The translations under genes and the position numbers were made by a program. Below, piece after piece: positions 47,516 to 56,815 of a stretch of 64,000 nt of DNA (position 1 is its first letter; every line of letters begins with the position of its first letter). Origin of the DNA: Mycobacterium sp. 1554424.7 (GTDB lineage Bacteria > Actinomycetota > Actinomycetes > Mycobacteriales > Mycobacteriaceae); NCBI RefSeq assembly GCF_001665295.1, contig NZ_LZSE01000117.1, positions 19,715-83,714 of the forward strand, given 5' to 3'. The notes beneath the pieces were generated by a model that saw nothing but the letters and a program-made list of their open reading frames with translations, searched no databases and was not told the origin of the DNA.

Positions 47516-48196
47516 CTAGCTGCGACGGGGCACGAGTAGCCAGAGGGCCCCGACCGCGAAAACCGCGCCGCAAATGAACAACCCCTTCGGGGTCGGCGTG
47601 CCGACGTGATGTCCGTAGACCTGGTAAGCGCCGAAGCCGAAGGACAGCAGCGAAAACACCGCACTCCAGACGCCGGCCATCCGGTATGACTTGGTGTGGT
47701 ATCGCCGGCGGGCGTCGAGCAGCTGCTCGGCGGCGTCCGCGCTTTGGGTGGCCGAGAACTCCCGCAGCTGCGCGGCCAATTCTTCCGCGATGCCGCGGCC
47801 GCTGGACAGTTCCAAGTCCAGTTCCGCCGATTTGGCAAGGGATTTCAGGCGATAGAGCCACAACCCGTCGTCGTCTCTGACGGCGGTGATCTCGGCGTCT
47901 CCTCGCGCCAGCGTGAGGATCGGCGAGCCGAGGACGGGCCGATAGCCGGTCCTGCCCCTCTTGGTGTCGGTGATCAGCACGCGCGTCGGTGTCAGGATGA
48001 GGAACATCGTTTGCGGCAGTCGGGTCTGCGGTCGCCCGTTGACAGTCAACTTCGGCCGCCACATGAGTGAGAAGCTCTCGTTGTCCATCCGGTCGTGCGC
48101 CCCGGCGGCGTTGAGCGCGATGCAGCGCAGGATCGTTTCGCCGAGCTCCGATGACAGTTGCGGCGCCAACCGTTGCTCATATTTTCGGAGAAACAT
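47516..48196 (-). CDS. Hypothetical protein with two C-terminal membrane helices
   Basis: A 226-residue protein I do not recognise. Residues about 1-130 are soluble and include RMDNESFSLMWRPKLTV, then TMFLILTPTRVLITDTKRG, a pattern seen in PH-like/YdbS-type and short-chain sensor domains, but not close enough to name. A helical region at about 130-160 leads to two membrane segments (AGVWSAVFSLLSFGFGAYQVY and GLFICGAVFAVGALWLLVP). It lies between upp (converging) and pmmB (same strand, 8 bp away), an interval that I do not recall holding a gene in H37Rv. Confidence 0.65.
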   Translation of the reverse strand: MFLRKYEQRLAPQLSSELGETILRCIALNAAGAHDRMDNESFSLMWRPKLTVNGRPQTRLPQTMFLILTPTRVLITDTKRGRTGYRPVLGSPILTLARGDAEITAVRDDDGLWLYRLKSLAKSAELDLELSSGRGIAEELAAQLREFSATQSADAAEQLLDARRRYHTKSYRMAGVWSAVFSLLSFGFGAYQVYGHHVGTPTPKGLFICGAVFAVGALWLLVPRRS

Positions 48197-48204
48197 GATC
48201 TAGT

Positions 48205-49689
48205 TCACCACGCTTGCACGGCCGCGACCAGCTCGTCGCGCAGCGCCCGCGCGCGCTCGCGGGCGGTTGCCACCTCGTCGGTCGGCGCGCAGCGAATCTC
48301 CAAGTAGCACTTCAACTTCGGCTCGGTGCCCGACGGCCGCACCACCACCCGGGCCGAGGTTTCGTCGTCGCCGCCGGTGAAGATCAGCGCGTCGGTGATG
48401 TCGGTGACGGTCGCTGGGAAGGAGGCCAGGCGACCCGGCGGGGCCGCCCGCAGCCGCCGCATCAGTTCGGCGGCCGCGTCGGCGTCGACGACGCGCCGGG
48501 ACACCGCGGCGACGTCGTGCACGCCGTGGCGCCGGGCCAGGTCGTCGAGCGCGTCGGGCACCGAGCGGCCCCGCGCCCGCAGCGTGGCCACCAGGTCGCA
48601 CATCAGCACCGCGGCGCTGATGCCGTCTTTGTCGCGCACGGCGTCCGGGTCGACGCAGTGGCCGATCGCCTCCTCGTAGGCGTACACCAGGGTGCCGCCC
48701 GGGACGCGCGCATCGGCGCGCGCCAGCCACTTGAAGCCGGTGAGCGTCTCGACGTGGGTGGCGCCGTGTTCGGCGGCGATCGATGCCAGCATCCGCGACG
48801 ACACCACCGTGCTGGCCACCACTGCCGCGCCCGATCGGTCGTGGGACAGGATGTAATCGCCCAGCAGCCAACCGGTTTCGTCTCCGGACAGCATCCGCCA
48901 GCCCGCGTCGGTGGGGATGCCGACCGCACACCGGTCGGCGTCGGGGTCCAGCGCGATCGCGACGTCGGCGCGGGTTTCTTCGGCCAGCGTGAGCAGCAGG
49001 TCGGTGGCGCCGGGTTCCTCGGGGTTGGGGAACGCGACGGTGGGGAAGTCCGGGTCCGGCGCGAACTGGGCCCCGACGGTGTGCACCTGGTCGAATCCCG
49101 CGCGGTGCAACACCGCCACGGCCGCCGCGCCGCCCACGCCGTGCAGCGGCGTCAGCGCCACCCGCACGGAACCGGTGCCGCGGCGCACCGCGGCCGCGCG
49201 CTCCAGGTACCGCTCGAGCAGGCCCGTGTCGGCGGGTTCGACTGGCGCCCTGGGGATCTCGTCGGGCGGGGGAGCGGCGGCCATCGCGGCTTCGATCCGG
49301 CGGTCGGTGGGCGAGACAATCTGGATGCCCCCCTGGAAATACACCTTGTAGCCGTTGTCGGCCGCCGGATTGTGCGACGCCGTGATCTGCACCCCGGCGG
49401 CGGCGCCCGTTTGGCGCACCGCGAACGCGACGACCGGCGTCGGCACCGGCCCTGGCAGCAGCAGCACCGAAAATCCTTCGGCAGCAAGCACTTCGGCGGT
49501 CACGGTGGCGAACGCCGCCGAGCCGTGCCGGGCGTCGCGCCCGACGATCACCAGGCCCCGTTCGCCGAGCACGCGCGCCACCGCCCACGTCGCGCGCGCC
49601 ACCACCCCGGCGTTCATCGCGTCCGGCCCGTCTCGCACCGGCCCGCGCAACCCCGCGGTGCCGAACCGAAGCGGGCGGGCGGGCGTCAC
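48205..49689 (-). CDS. pmmB: Phosphomannomutase/phosphopentomutase-type alpha-D-phosphohexomutase
   Basis: A 494-residue phosphohexomutase. The phosphoserine loop is ITASHNPAADNGYKVY, the metal loop is ALDPDADRCAVGIP, the sugar-binding loop is YAYEEAIGH and the phosphate-binding loop is VVRPSGTEPKLKCYLEI. It is called pmmB in M. tuberculosis (Rv3308). Being linked to deoD, it may act as a phosphopentomutase on (deoxy)ribose-1-phosphate; that is inference. The protein begins VTPARPLRFGTAGLRG, about 30 residues shorter at the N-terminus than I recall for H37Rv, and no upstream in-frame start is available. It starts 4 bases after the deoD stop. Confidence 0.9.
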   Translation of the reverse strand: MTPARPLRFGTAGLRGPVRDGPDAMNAGVVARATWAVARVLGERGLVIVGRDARHGSAAFATVTAEVLAAEGFSVLLLPGPVPTPVVAFAVRQTGAAAGVQITASHNPAADNGYKVYFQGGIQIVSPTDRRIEAAMAAAPPPDEIPRAPVEPADTGLLERYLERAAAVRRGTGSVRVALTPLHGVGGAAAVAVLHRAGFDQVHTVGAQFAPDPDFPTVAFPNPEEPGATDLLLTLAEETRADVAIALDPDADRCAVGIPTDAGWRMLSGDETGWLLGDYILSHDRSGAAVVASTVVSSRMLASIAAEHGATHVETLTGFKWLARADARVPGGTLVYAYEEAIGHCVDPDAVRDKDGISAAVLMCDLVATLRARGRSVPDALDDLARRHGVHDVAAVSRRVVDADAAAELMRRLRAAPPGRLASFPATVTDITDALIFTGGDDETSARVVVRPSGTEPKLKCYLEIRCAPTDEVATARERARALRDELVAAVQAW

Positions 49690-49693
49690 GTCG

Positions 49694-50500
49694 TCACAGC
49701 CGGGATACGACGTCGGCCAGCAGCGCGCCCATCCGGCTGGCCGACTCGGTCCCGGCGGCCAGCACCTCGGCGTGGCTCAGCGGCTGCCCCGAGAGCCCGG
49801 CGGCCAGGTTGGTCACCAGCGACACCCCCAGCACCTCGGCGCCGGCCGCGCGGGCCGCGATGGTCTCGTGCACCGTGGACATGCCGACCAGGTCGGCGCC
49901 CAGCGCCCGCAGCGCCCGGATCTCGGCGGGCGTCTCGTAGTTCGGCCCGGGCAGACCGGCGTAGACGCCCTCGGTCAGCGCCGGATCGGCCCGGCGGGCC
50001 AGCTCGCGCAGCCGCGGCGAGTAGGCGTCGGTCAGGTCGACGAACTGCGGGCCGACCAGCGGTGAGCGCGCCGTGAGGTTCAGGTGGTCGCTGATCAGCA
50101 CCGGCTGGCCGACCGCCAGCTCGGGGCGCAGCGCGCCGGCCGCGTTGGTGAGCACGACGGTGCGCGCGCCCGCCGCGCAGGCCGCGCGCACCGCGTGCAC
50201 GACGTGGCGCAGGTCGTGCCCCTCGTAGGCGTGCACGCGGCCGACCAGCACCAGCACCCGATGGGCGCCGACGGACACCGATAGCAGCTCACCGGTGTGC
50301 CCCACGGCGGTCGGCGGCGCGAACCCCGGCAGTTCGGCCTGGAGCAGCGTGACGGTCGGGGGGCCGAGGGCGGCCACGGCCGGCCGCCATCCCGAGCCGA
50401 GGACGATGGCGACGTCGTGCTCGGCGATCCCGGTGCGCTCGGCGATCGCCCGCGCCGCCCGCCGCGCGAGGTCGTCGGGATCGGGCAGGGGTTCGGCCAC
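49694..50500 (-). CDS. deoD: Purine nucleoside phosphorylase
   Basis: Cleaves inosine and guanosine with phosphate to base and ribose-1-phosphate. The 268-residue length equals M. tuberculosis DeoD/PNP (Rv3307). Trimeric-PNP motifs are the phosphate loop [27 protein letters not shown], the purine site [29 protein letters not shown] and [14 protein letters not shown]. It forms an operon with pmmB and works downstream of add, which supplies inosine. It is divergent from the cutinase gene, 40 bp between starts. Confidence 0.95.
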   Translation of the reverse strand: MAEPLPDPDDLARRAARAIAERTGIAEHDVAIVLGSGWRPAVAALGPPTVTLLQAELPGFAPPTAVGHTGELLSVSVGAHRVLVLVGRVHAYEGHDLRHVVHAVRAACAAGARTVVLTNAAGALRPELAVGQPVLISDHLNLTARSPLVGPQFVDLTDAYSPRLRELARRADPALTEGVYAGLPGPNYETPAEIRALRALGADLVGMSTVHETIAARAAGAEVLGVSLVTNLAAGLSGQPLSHAEVLAAGTESASRMGALLADVVSRL

Positions 50501-50540
50501 AGTCGGCGAGCTTAGCCCGGTGTATGTGAGGATCTGCCGT

Positions 50541-51206
50541 ATGCGTCGTCAGGGGTGGTCGATTTTTTGTCGGGTCGTTGCCGTCGCGGTGTCGGTGGTC
50601 GCGGTCACGAGCGGCCCGGCACCGGCGGCGGGAGCCGACGCGTGTCCCGATGTCCAACTCATCTTCATCCGAGGCACCGCCGAGCCGCCCGGCCTCGGGG
50701 CGGTGGGTGATGCGCTGTTCGCCGCGCTGCAGCCGGCGCTCGGCGCGCGCAGCGTCGACGCGTACCCGGTGAACTACCCGGCCAGCTACAACTTCCTGAC
50801 CACCGCCGACGGCGCCAACGACGCGCGCGATCACATCGCGCAGATGGTCGACCAATGCCCGGCGACGCGGCTGGTGCTCGGCGGCTTCTCGCAGGGAGCG
50901 GCGGCGGTGTCGATGCTGGCGGGGGTGCCTCCCGTCGGGCAGCGCATCGGCAACTTCGGATCGGCGCCCGCGCTGGATCCCGGTCTGGCCGGCAAGGTTC
51001 GGGCGGTCGCGGTGTTCGGCAATCCCGGCAACCGCTTCAACACGCCGCTTTCGACGACGGGCGCGTTCGCCGGTCGCGCCATCGACCTGTGCAGCGACGG
51101 CGACCCGGTCTGCGTCGTCGGCGGTCGCGACCGCGACGCGCACCACGTCTACGAGTTGCCGCCCTACCCCGGACAGGCGGCGGGGTTCATCGCCGGACTC
51201 GTGTAG
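50541..51206 (+). CDS. Secreted cutinase-like esterase (CULP family)
   Basis: A 221-residue exported serine esterase. The signal peptide ([21 protein letters not shown]) is followed by [20 protein letters not shown], the cutinase N-terminal segment. The nucleophile is in [16 protein letters not shown] (GFSQG), the catalytic Asp lies in [13 protein letters not shown] between cysteines that form the usual disulfide, and the His is in DAHHVYE. ATG 50541 is used; GTGs at 50520 and 50526 would add a few residues. Mycobacteria have several cutinase-like proteins. This one is not at this position in H37Rv, as far as I recall. Confidence 0.88.
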   Translation: MRRQGWSIFCRVVAVAVSVVAVTSGPAPAAGADACPDVQLIFIRGTAEPPGLGAVGDALFAALQPALGARSVDAYPVNYPASYNFLTTADGANDARDHIAQMVDQCPATRLVLGGFSQGAAAVSMLAGVPPVGQRIGNFGSAPALDPGLAGKVRAVAVFGNPGNRFNTPLSTTGAFAGRAIDLCSDGDPVCVVGGRDRDAHHVYELPPYPGQAAGFIAGLV

Positions 51207-51285
51207 ATCGCCGAGCCGGTAAATCCGCAGGGAAAGTGCGAGTGGGAGCCTGCGAAATTACAGGCTCGGCGACTGGCCCGCGCCC

Positions 51286-52752
51286 CTACAGGCCCAGGAG
51301 GCTACGCAGGCCGGTGATGCCCGCGGAGAAGGCCGCCGACGCCCCGTTCACACTGCCGGTGATGGCACCCGCGTGGAAGAACCCGGAGACGTAGTCGCCG
51401 GTGTTGCCGATGCCGGAGGCGAAGTCGCCGGCGTTGTTGAACCCTGAGCTGTTGGTGCCGGAGTTGCCGAAGCCCGAGCTGGCGCCGGAGCCGGTGAACA
51501 GGTTGCCCACGCCGGTGTTCAGGTCGCCGGAGTTGAACAGGCCCGTGTTGAAGCTTCCCGAGTTGAAGAAACCGGTGTTGTAGTTGCCCGCGTTGAAGGC
51601 GCCGGTGGCATAGTCACCCGAGTTGAAAAATCCCGTGTCGCTCGATCCCGAGTTGAGCAGCCCGGCGCTCAGGGCACCGGAATTGCCGAGGCCCCAGTTG
51701 AATTGGCCCGAGTTGCCGATGCCGATGTTGCCGTTGCCCGAGTTGAAGAAGCCGATGTTGTTGGTACCCGAGTTGCCGAACCCGATGTTGCCGAGGCCGG
51801 AATTCAGGCCGCCGAAACCGATCTGGTGGTCGCCGGTGAGCCCGATGCCGATGTTTCCGGTGCCGGTGTTGCCGAATCCGAAGTTCAGCGAGCCCACGTT
51901 GCCCAGGCCGAAGTTGTTGCTGCCGTTGTTGCCGAAGCCCAGGTTGTAGCTGCCGAGGTTGCCGAAGCCGAAGTTGTAGCCGCCGGTGTTGCCGCTGCCC
52001 AGGTTGAAACTGCCGATGTTGCCGCTGCCCAGGTCCCAATGGCCGAAGTTGCCGCTGCCCAGGTTGACATTGCCGATGTTGCCGCTGCCCAGGTTGAGCA
52101 GACCCAGGTTGCCGCTGCCCAGGTTCCACGACTGCGAGTTCCCGATGCCCAGGGTCAGCAGGTGCGAGTTGCCGATGCCCCCGAAGTTGATGCCGGGCAG
52201 GGCTTCCAGCGGTGCGAAGATGTTTTGTTCGATGAAGTCCAGCGGGCCGGACGCCGCCAGCTGGGTCGCCGCGGCGGACGCGCCGGCGTGATAGTCGACC
52301 ATCGCGGCCACGTCCTGGGCCCACATCTGTTCGTACTCGGCCTCGGCGGCCGCGATCGCGGGGGCGTTCTGGCCGAACAGGTTCGACACCACCAGGGACA
52401 CCAGGTCGGTGCGATTGGACGCGACGATCGCCGGATGCACCGTCGCCGCCAGCGACGACTCGAACACCGCGGCGACGGCCTGCGCCTGCGCCGCCGCGTT
52501 TTGAGCCTGCGTAGCGGCCGCGTTCAGGAAGCCCGCGTAGGGGGTGGCCGCCGCCATCATTGCCGCCGCCGCCGGGCCCTGCCAGGCCTGCTCGGTCAGG
52601 CCGGAGGTCACGGACGCGAACGACGACGCCGCCGAGGCCAGCTCGGAGGCCAGGCCGTCCCAGGCCGTCGCGGCCTCTAGCATGGGTGCCGACCCCGCGC
52701 CGACGAACATCCGCAACGAGTTGATCTCGGGGGGCAACACCAAAAAGCTCAT
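51286..52752 (-). CDS. PPE family protein, MPTR subclass
   Basis: A 488-residue PPE protein. The N-terminal PPE domain (about 1-178) begins [20 protein letters not shown] and has [20 protein letters not shown], the WxG-type export helix-turn-helix. From about residue 195 to 470 the protein is a tandem of pentapeptide-like NxGxGNxG repeats ([46 protein letters not shown]), which form a right-handed beta-solenoid in such proteins. It is probably exported by an ESX system to the cell surface. No PE partner is adjacent. A Shine-Dalgarno AGAAGGA precedes the ATG. Confidence 0.93.
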   Translation of the reverse strand: MSFLVLPPEINSLRMFVGAGSAPMLEAATAWDGLASELASAASSFASVTSGLTEQAWQGPAAAAMMAAATPYAGFLNAAATQAQNAAAQAQAVAAVFESSLAATVHPAIVASNRTDLVSLVVSNLFGQNAPAIAAAEAEYEQMWAQDVAAMVDYHAGASAAATQLAASGPLDFIEQNIFAPLEALPGINFGGIGNSHLLTLGIGNSQSWNLGSGNLGLLNLGSGNIGNVNLGSGNFGHWDLGSGNIGSFNLGSGNTGGYNFGFGNLGSYNLGFGNNGSNNFGLGNVGSLNFGFGNTGTGNIGIGLTGDHQIGFGGLNSGLGNIGFGNSGTNNIGFFNSGNGNIGIGNSGQFNWGLGNSGALSAGLLNSGSSDTGFFNSGDYATGAFNAGNYNTGFFNSGSFNTGLFNSGDLNTGVGNLFTGSGASSGFGNSGTNSSGFNNAGDFASGIGNTGDYVSGFFHAGAITGSVNGASAAFSAGITGLRSLLGL

Positions 52753-52887
52753 CGGGGGATTCCTTCTGCTTGCGACCGGATGTCATATAGATAGCAGAAT
52801 TACATACTTTAAGTCCAGTTGATCGCGCAACAACTAGTTAAACGGTTTGGTAGCGGGCTCCGACCATGGCGGTGAGATACTGCGAAG

Positions 52888-54090
52888 GTGCCCGCTCGCC
52901 CGTTAGAAACCCCGTTGGACAGCGTCGAGGATGTCGTGCGGCGACGCGGGGCCGACCTCGTCGAGTTGTCGCACGCCATCCACGCCGAGCCCGAGCTCGC
53001 GTTCGCCGAGCATCGCAGCTGCGCCAAGGCCCAGGCGCTGGTCGCCGAGCGCGGTTTCGAGATCACCGCCGCCGCGGGCGGCCTGGACACCGCCTTCCGC
53101 GCCGACTACGGCAGCGGGCCGCTGGTCGTCGGGGTGTGTGCCGAGTACGACGCGCTGCCCGAGATCGGGCATGCCTGCGGCCACAACATCATCGCGGCCT
53201 CGGCGGTGGGCGCCGCGCTGGCGCTCGCCGAGGTGGCCGACGAACTGGGGCTGCGGGTGGCGCTGCTGGGCACCCCCGCGGAGGAGGCCGGCGGCGGGAA
53301 GGCGCTGATGCTGCAGGCCGGGACGTTCGACGACATCGCCGTCGCGGTGATGGTGCATCCCGGCCCCACCGACATCGCCGCCGCGCGCTCCCTGGCGCTT
53401 TCCGAAGTGACCGTCGACTACCGTGGCAAGGAATCGCACGCCGCCGTCGCGCCGTTCCTGGGGGTCAACGCCGCCGACGCCGTGACCGTCGCGCAGGTGG
53501 CCATCGGGTTGTTGCGGCAGCAGTTGGCGCCGGGGCAGCTGGTGCACGGGATCGTCACCGACGGCGGGCAGGCCGTCAACGTCATCCCCGGGCGCGCGAC
53601 GTTGCAGTATGCGATGCGGGCGATCGAGTCGGAATCGCTGCGAGAGCTGGAGGGCAGGATGTACGCGTGCTTCGCCGCCGGCGCGTTGGCCGCCGGCTGC
53701 GAATACGAAATCGAAAGCCCCGCACCGCCATACGCGGAGCTGAGGCCCGATCCCTGGCTGGCCGACGTCTTCCGCGACGAGATGCGCCGGCTCGGTCGCC
53801 AGCCGGTGGCGCCCGACGTCGAGGCGGGGCTGCCGATGGGCAGCACCGACATGGGCAACGTGACACAGGTCCTGCCGGGGATCCACCCGGTGATCGGGGT
53901 CGACGCCGGTGGCGCCACGGTGCACCAGCGCGCGTTCGCGGCCGCCGCCGCCGGTCCCAGCGCCGATCGCGCGGTTGTCGACGGCGCGATCATGTTGGCG
54001 CGCACCGTCGTTCACCTCGCCCAGGATCCCGGGCAGCGCGACCGGGTGTTGGCGACGCGGGAGCGCAGGCGCAGCGGGGCGCGCGCATGA
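52888..54090 (+). CDS. amiB1: M20 family amidohydrolase
   Basis: A 400-residue Zn-dependent M20D peptidase/amidohydrolase. Metal ligands are in EIGHACGHNIIAAS and GTPAEEAGGGKAL, with the dimerisation-domain segment VTVDYRGKESHAAVAPFLG and the late MGSTDMGNVTQVLPG. The length is close to M. tuberculosis AmiB1 (Rv3306c, 394). The substrate is unknown; the family hydrolyses N-acyl amino acids and p-aminobenzoyl-glutamate-like amides. GTG 52888 is used. The stop overlaps the amiA1 start as ATGA. Confidence 0.91.
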   Translation: MPARPLETPLDSVEDVVRRRGADLVELSHAIHAEPELAFAEHRSCAKAQALVAERGFEITAAAGGLDTAFRADYGSGPLVVGVCAEYDALPEIGHACGHNIIAASAVGAALALAEVADELGLRVALLGTPAEEAGGGKALMLQAGTFDDIAVAVMVHPGPTDIAAARSLALSEVTVDYRGKESHAAVAPFLGVNAADAVTVAQVAIGLLRQQLAPGQLVHGIVTDGGQAVNVIPGRATLQYAMRAIESESLRELEGRMYACFAAGALAAGCEYEIESPAPPYAELRPDPWLADVFRDEMRRLGRQPVAPDVEAGLPMGSTDMGNVTQVLPGIHPVIGVDAGGATVHQRAFAAAAAGPSADRAVVDGAIMLARTVVHLAQDPGQRDRVLATRERRRSGARA

Positions 54091-55253
54091 GCCTGGTCGA
54101 CACCGCCGAATCGTGGTTGGCCGCGCACCACGGCGACCTGGTGGAGTGGCGCCGGCACATGCATCGCTACCCGGAGCTGGGCCGGCAGGAGTTCGCCACC
54201 ACGCAATTCGTCGCCGAGCGGCTGGTCGACGCGGGGCTGAAACCGAAGCTGCTGCCCGGGACCGGACTGATCTGCGACCTGGGCCCCGAGCACGAGCCGA
54301 GGATCGCGCTGCGGGCCGACATGGACGCGCTGCCGATGGCCGAGCTGACCGGCGCGCCGTACGCCTCGACGATGCCCAACGTGGCGCACGCCTGCGGCCA
54401 CGACGCGCACACCGCGATCCTGCTGGGCACCGCGCTGGCGCTGGGCTCCGTGCCGGAGCTGCCCGTCGGGGTGCGGCTGATCTTCCAGGCCGCCGAGGAG
54501 CTGATGCCCGGCGGGGCGATCGACGCCATCGCCGCCGGGGCGCTGACCGGGGTGTCCCGGATCTTCGCCCTGCACTGCGATCCTCGCCTCGAGGTCGGCA
54601 AGATCGCGGTCCGGCAAGGCCCCATCACCTCGGCGGCCGACCAGCTGGAGATCACGCTGTATTCGCCCGGCGGGCACACCTCGCGTCCGCACCTGACCGC
54701 CGACCTGGTCTACGGCCTGGGCACGCTGATCACCGGGCTGCCGGGGGTGCTGTCGCGCCGCATCGACCCGCGCAACAGCACGGTGCTGGTGTGGGGCGCG
54801 GTCAACGCCGGCGTGGCCCCCAACGCGATCCCGCAGACCGGCGTGCTGGCCGGCACCGTGCGCACCGCGAGCCGCCAGACCTGGATCGCGCTCGAGGAGG
54901 TCATCCGCGAGACCGTGTCCGCGCTGCTGTCGCCGCTGGCGATCGAGCACGCGCTGCAATACCGGCGCGGTGTGCCGCCGGTGGTCAACGAGGACGTCTC
55001 GACGCGCATCCTGACCCACGCGATCGAGGCCGTCAGCCCCGACGCGCTTGCCGACACCCGGCAGTCCGGCGGCGGCGAGGATTTCTCCTGGTACCTCGAG
55101 GAGGTTCCCGGCGCGATGGCCCGGTTGGGGGTGTGGTCGGGCGAGGGGCCGCAGCTCGACCTGCACCAGCCGACCTTCGACCTCGACGAGCGGGCCCTGG
55201 CGATCGGGCTGCGCGCGATGGTCAACATCGTCGAGCAGGCGGCCCTGTTCTAG
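54087..55253 (+). CDS. amiA1: M20 family amidohydrolase
   Basis: A 388-residue M20D amidohydrolase, clearly related to amiB1. Metal ligands are in NVAHACGHDAHTAILLG (HACGHD, with the bridging Cys of this subclass), FQAAEELMPGG, the His of ALHCDPRLEVG, and the final His of LHQPTF. Other motifs are YSPGGHTSRPHLTADLV and SGGGEDFSWYLEEVPG. It corresponds to Rv3305c. The ATGA overlap with amiB1 implies one operon with coupled translation. It overlaps the end of the converging lipase gene by 4 bases. Confidence 0.92.
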   Translation: MSLVDTAESWLAAHHGDLVEWRRHMHRYPELGRQEFATTQFVAERLVDAGLKPKLLPGTGLICDLGPEHEPRIALRADMDALPMAELTGAPYASTMPNVAHACGHDAHTAILLGTALALGSVPELPVGVRLIFQAAEELMPGGAIDAIAAGALTGVSRIFALHCDPRLEVGKIAVRQGPITSAADQLEITLYSPGGHTSRPHLTADLVYGLGTLITGLPGVLSRRIDPRNSTVLVWGAVNAGVAPNAIPQTGVLAGTVRTASRQTWIALEEVIRETVSALLSPLAIEHALQYRRGVPPVVNEDVSTRILTHAIEAVSPDALADTRQSGGGEDFSWYLEEVPGAMARLGVWSGEGPQLDLHQPTFDLDERALAIGLRAMVNIVEQAALF

Positions 55254-56149
55254 GTGGCCCGCGCCACGTGGCCGACGATGTGCGCGTAGCTTCGGCGCGT
55301 GACGTCGACCGCGTCGCTCATGATGTTGTAGCCGTGGTCCACCCCGGCCACCTCGTAGTACTCCGCCAGCGCCCCGACGGCTTCGAGCTTGTCCGCGTAG
55401 GCGCGGGCCTCGTCGCGGAGTCGATCGTGTTCGGCCGCCACCACCAAAGCCGGTGCTATGCCAGCGATTTCGGCGGCGTTGTCACCCCACGCCGGGGAGG
55501 CGAGGCGGTCGCGTCGCTGCGCCGGGTCGGGTATGTAGGCGGTGTCGAAGACCTCCCCCATCCACGGTTTCAGCACCGCCCGGCGGCCCACCGGGGTGGC
55601 CTTGTCGCGGGCGGGCGTCACCAGGTCAAGCGGCGCGTAGTGCAGTACTTGCAGGGCGATGCGCGGGCCCTGCTTCTCCAGCGCCAACCGCGCAGCCGCG
55701 GCGCTGAGGTTGCCGCCCGCGCTTTGCCCACCGACGCACAGTCGCCCTCCGTCCCACTCGCGGGCGCGGTCGGCCGCCCAGCAGACGATCTCGTAGATCT
55801 GATGTGGCGCTGCGGGGAAGCGGTGCCGCGGCGCCACGACATAGTCCGGGTTGACCACGACCACACCGGCGTTCGCCGCCAGGTAGCGGCACCACGGGTC
55901 GTCCTGCTCGGGATGCCCGATGACGAATCCGCCGCCGTGCACGTTGACGTAGACGGGCGGCCTGGTCCTGGACGTCACAGGGTGGTAGACGGTTGCGCGG
56001 ACCGGACCCAAACCGGTCGGGATGGTGACCTCGGAGGTCCGGCCTGCAATCTCCGGGAGGAGCACGGCGGCCTTGGGGTCGGGCCGGATCGCAGCTGCGA
56101 GCGTTCGCGCGACGGCGTCGGCGACCATGGGCACGGACAAAATTGACAC
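55250..56149 (-). CDS. Alpha/beta hydrolase, HSL-type esterase
   Basis: A 299-residue esterase. The oxyanion motif is NVHGGGFVIGHPEQDD, the nucleophile is in CVGGQSAGGNLSAA (GQSAG; Gln replaces the usual Asp), the acid region is AAEHDRLRDEARAYAD and the His is in VAGVDHGYNIMSD. The cap helix at the N-terminus is short. The substrate is unknown. It is not in the equivalent position in H37Rv. It converges with amiA1 and lies on the same strand as the GGCT-fold gene 102 bp upstream. Confidence 0.87.
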   Translation of the reverse strand: MSILSVPMVADAVARTLAAAIRPDPKAAVLLPEIAGRTSEVTIPTGLGPVRATVYHPVTSRTRPPVYVNVHGGGFVIGHPEQDDPWCRYLAANAGVVVVNPDYVVAPRHRFPAAPHQIYEIVCWAADRAREWDGGRLCVGGQSAGGNLSAAAARLALEKQGPRIALQVLHYAPLDLVTPARDKATPVGRRAVLKPWMGEVFDTAYIPDPAQRRDRLASPAWGDNAAEIAGIAPALVVAAEHDRLRDEARAYADKLEAVGALAEYYEVAGVDHGYNIMSDAVDVTRRSYAHIVGHVARAT

Positions 56150-56251
56150 CGGCGAGTTCCCTTCCTCGGTCGCCGCATCGAGCGACGGGCCGGTCTGCCT
56201 GTCTACCCTGTCGCGCGGCGGCAGGCGAATGAATTTCCCGGCCCGCCGGTC

Positions 56252-56731
56252 TTAGCCGCTGGTCCCCGGGCCGATGTTGCTCGCCGGTCGGTTCCGCAGG
56301 TCGTGCACGTAATCCTCTGGCGCACCGGCGATTTCGGCCGCGTCGGCCATCACGCCGAGATAGCGCGCCGACGGCAGGCCGCCCTCCCAGGCGTCCAGCA
56401 CGTACAGCCACGCGAGCACGGGGTCGGTGGTGGTGTCCGACGAGATGCGCTCCACCCGGCACCGGATCTTCTTGTGGACCCCCAACTCCGAGCCCTCCCA
56501 CCGGTCGAGGTTGACCTCGTCCGCCGGCGTCATGTCGTAAAGCACGACGAACACCTTCGACTGGGGGTCCTCGACGATCGTCGCCAGCGCGCCTTCCCAG
56601 CCGATGTCCTCGCCGCCAAACGTCAACCGCCACCCGTGCAGCCAGCCGGTTCCGGCCATCGGCGAGTGCGGTGCGCGCTTGAGCATCTGCTCGGGATCCA
56701 TGTTCGACCCGTACGCGGCGTAGAGCGGCAC
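56252..56731 (-). CDS. Gamma-glutamylcyclotransferase-fold protein (Rv3304-like)
   Basis: A 159-residue AIG2/GGCT-like protein. The opening PLYAAYGSNMDPEQML is the YGSN substrate loop. GGEDIGWEGALATIVEDPQ and LYDMTPADEVNLDRWEG match the rest of the fold, where the Glu in this region is the catalytic candidate. It may open or cyclise gamma-glutamyl amides, but the substrate is unknown. The gene is divergent from lpdA (84 bp between starts), as in H37Rv (Rv3304/Rv3303c). Confidence 0.86.
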   Translation of the reverse strand: MPLYAAYGSNMDPEQMLKRAPHSPMAGTGWLHGWRLTFGGEDIGWEGALATIVEDPQSKVFVVLYDMTPADEVNLDRWEGSELGVHKKIRCRVERISSDTTTDPVLAWLYVLDAWEGGLPSARYLGVMADAAEIAGAPEDYVHDLRNRPASNIGPGTSG

Positions 56732-56802
56732 GGGGAAAGCTTAGACGTCGCACGCTCGCGTGGTATTCACCCGAGCGATTCGCAGGGTCCCGCCCGTCCC
56801 GT

Positions 56803-56808
56803 TAGGTT
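56803..56808 (+). promoter_or_regulatory. Candidate -10 element for lpdA
   Basis: TAGGTT ends 7 bases before the lpdA GTG at 56816. With usual spacing transcription would begin at or next to the codon, giving a leaderless mRNA. There is no Shine-Dalgarno. Confidence 0.35.
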
Positions 56809-56815
56809 AGGGCGT

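Noticed and set aside
51400-52200. Tandem repeats as a CRISPR-like array
   Set aside because: The repeats are codon-level NxGxGN repeats within the PPE-MPTR coding frame and have no spacers.
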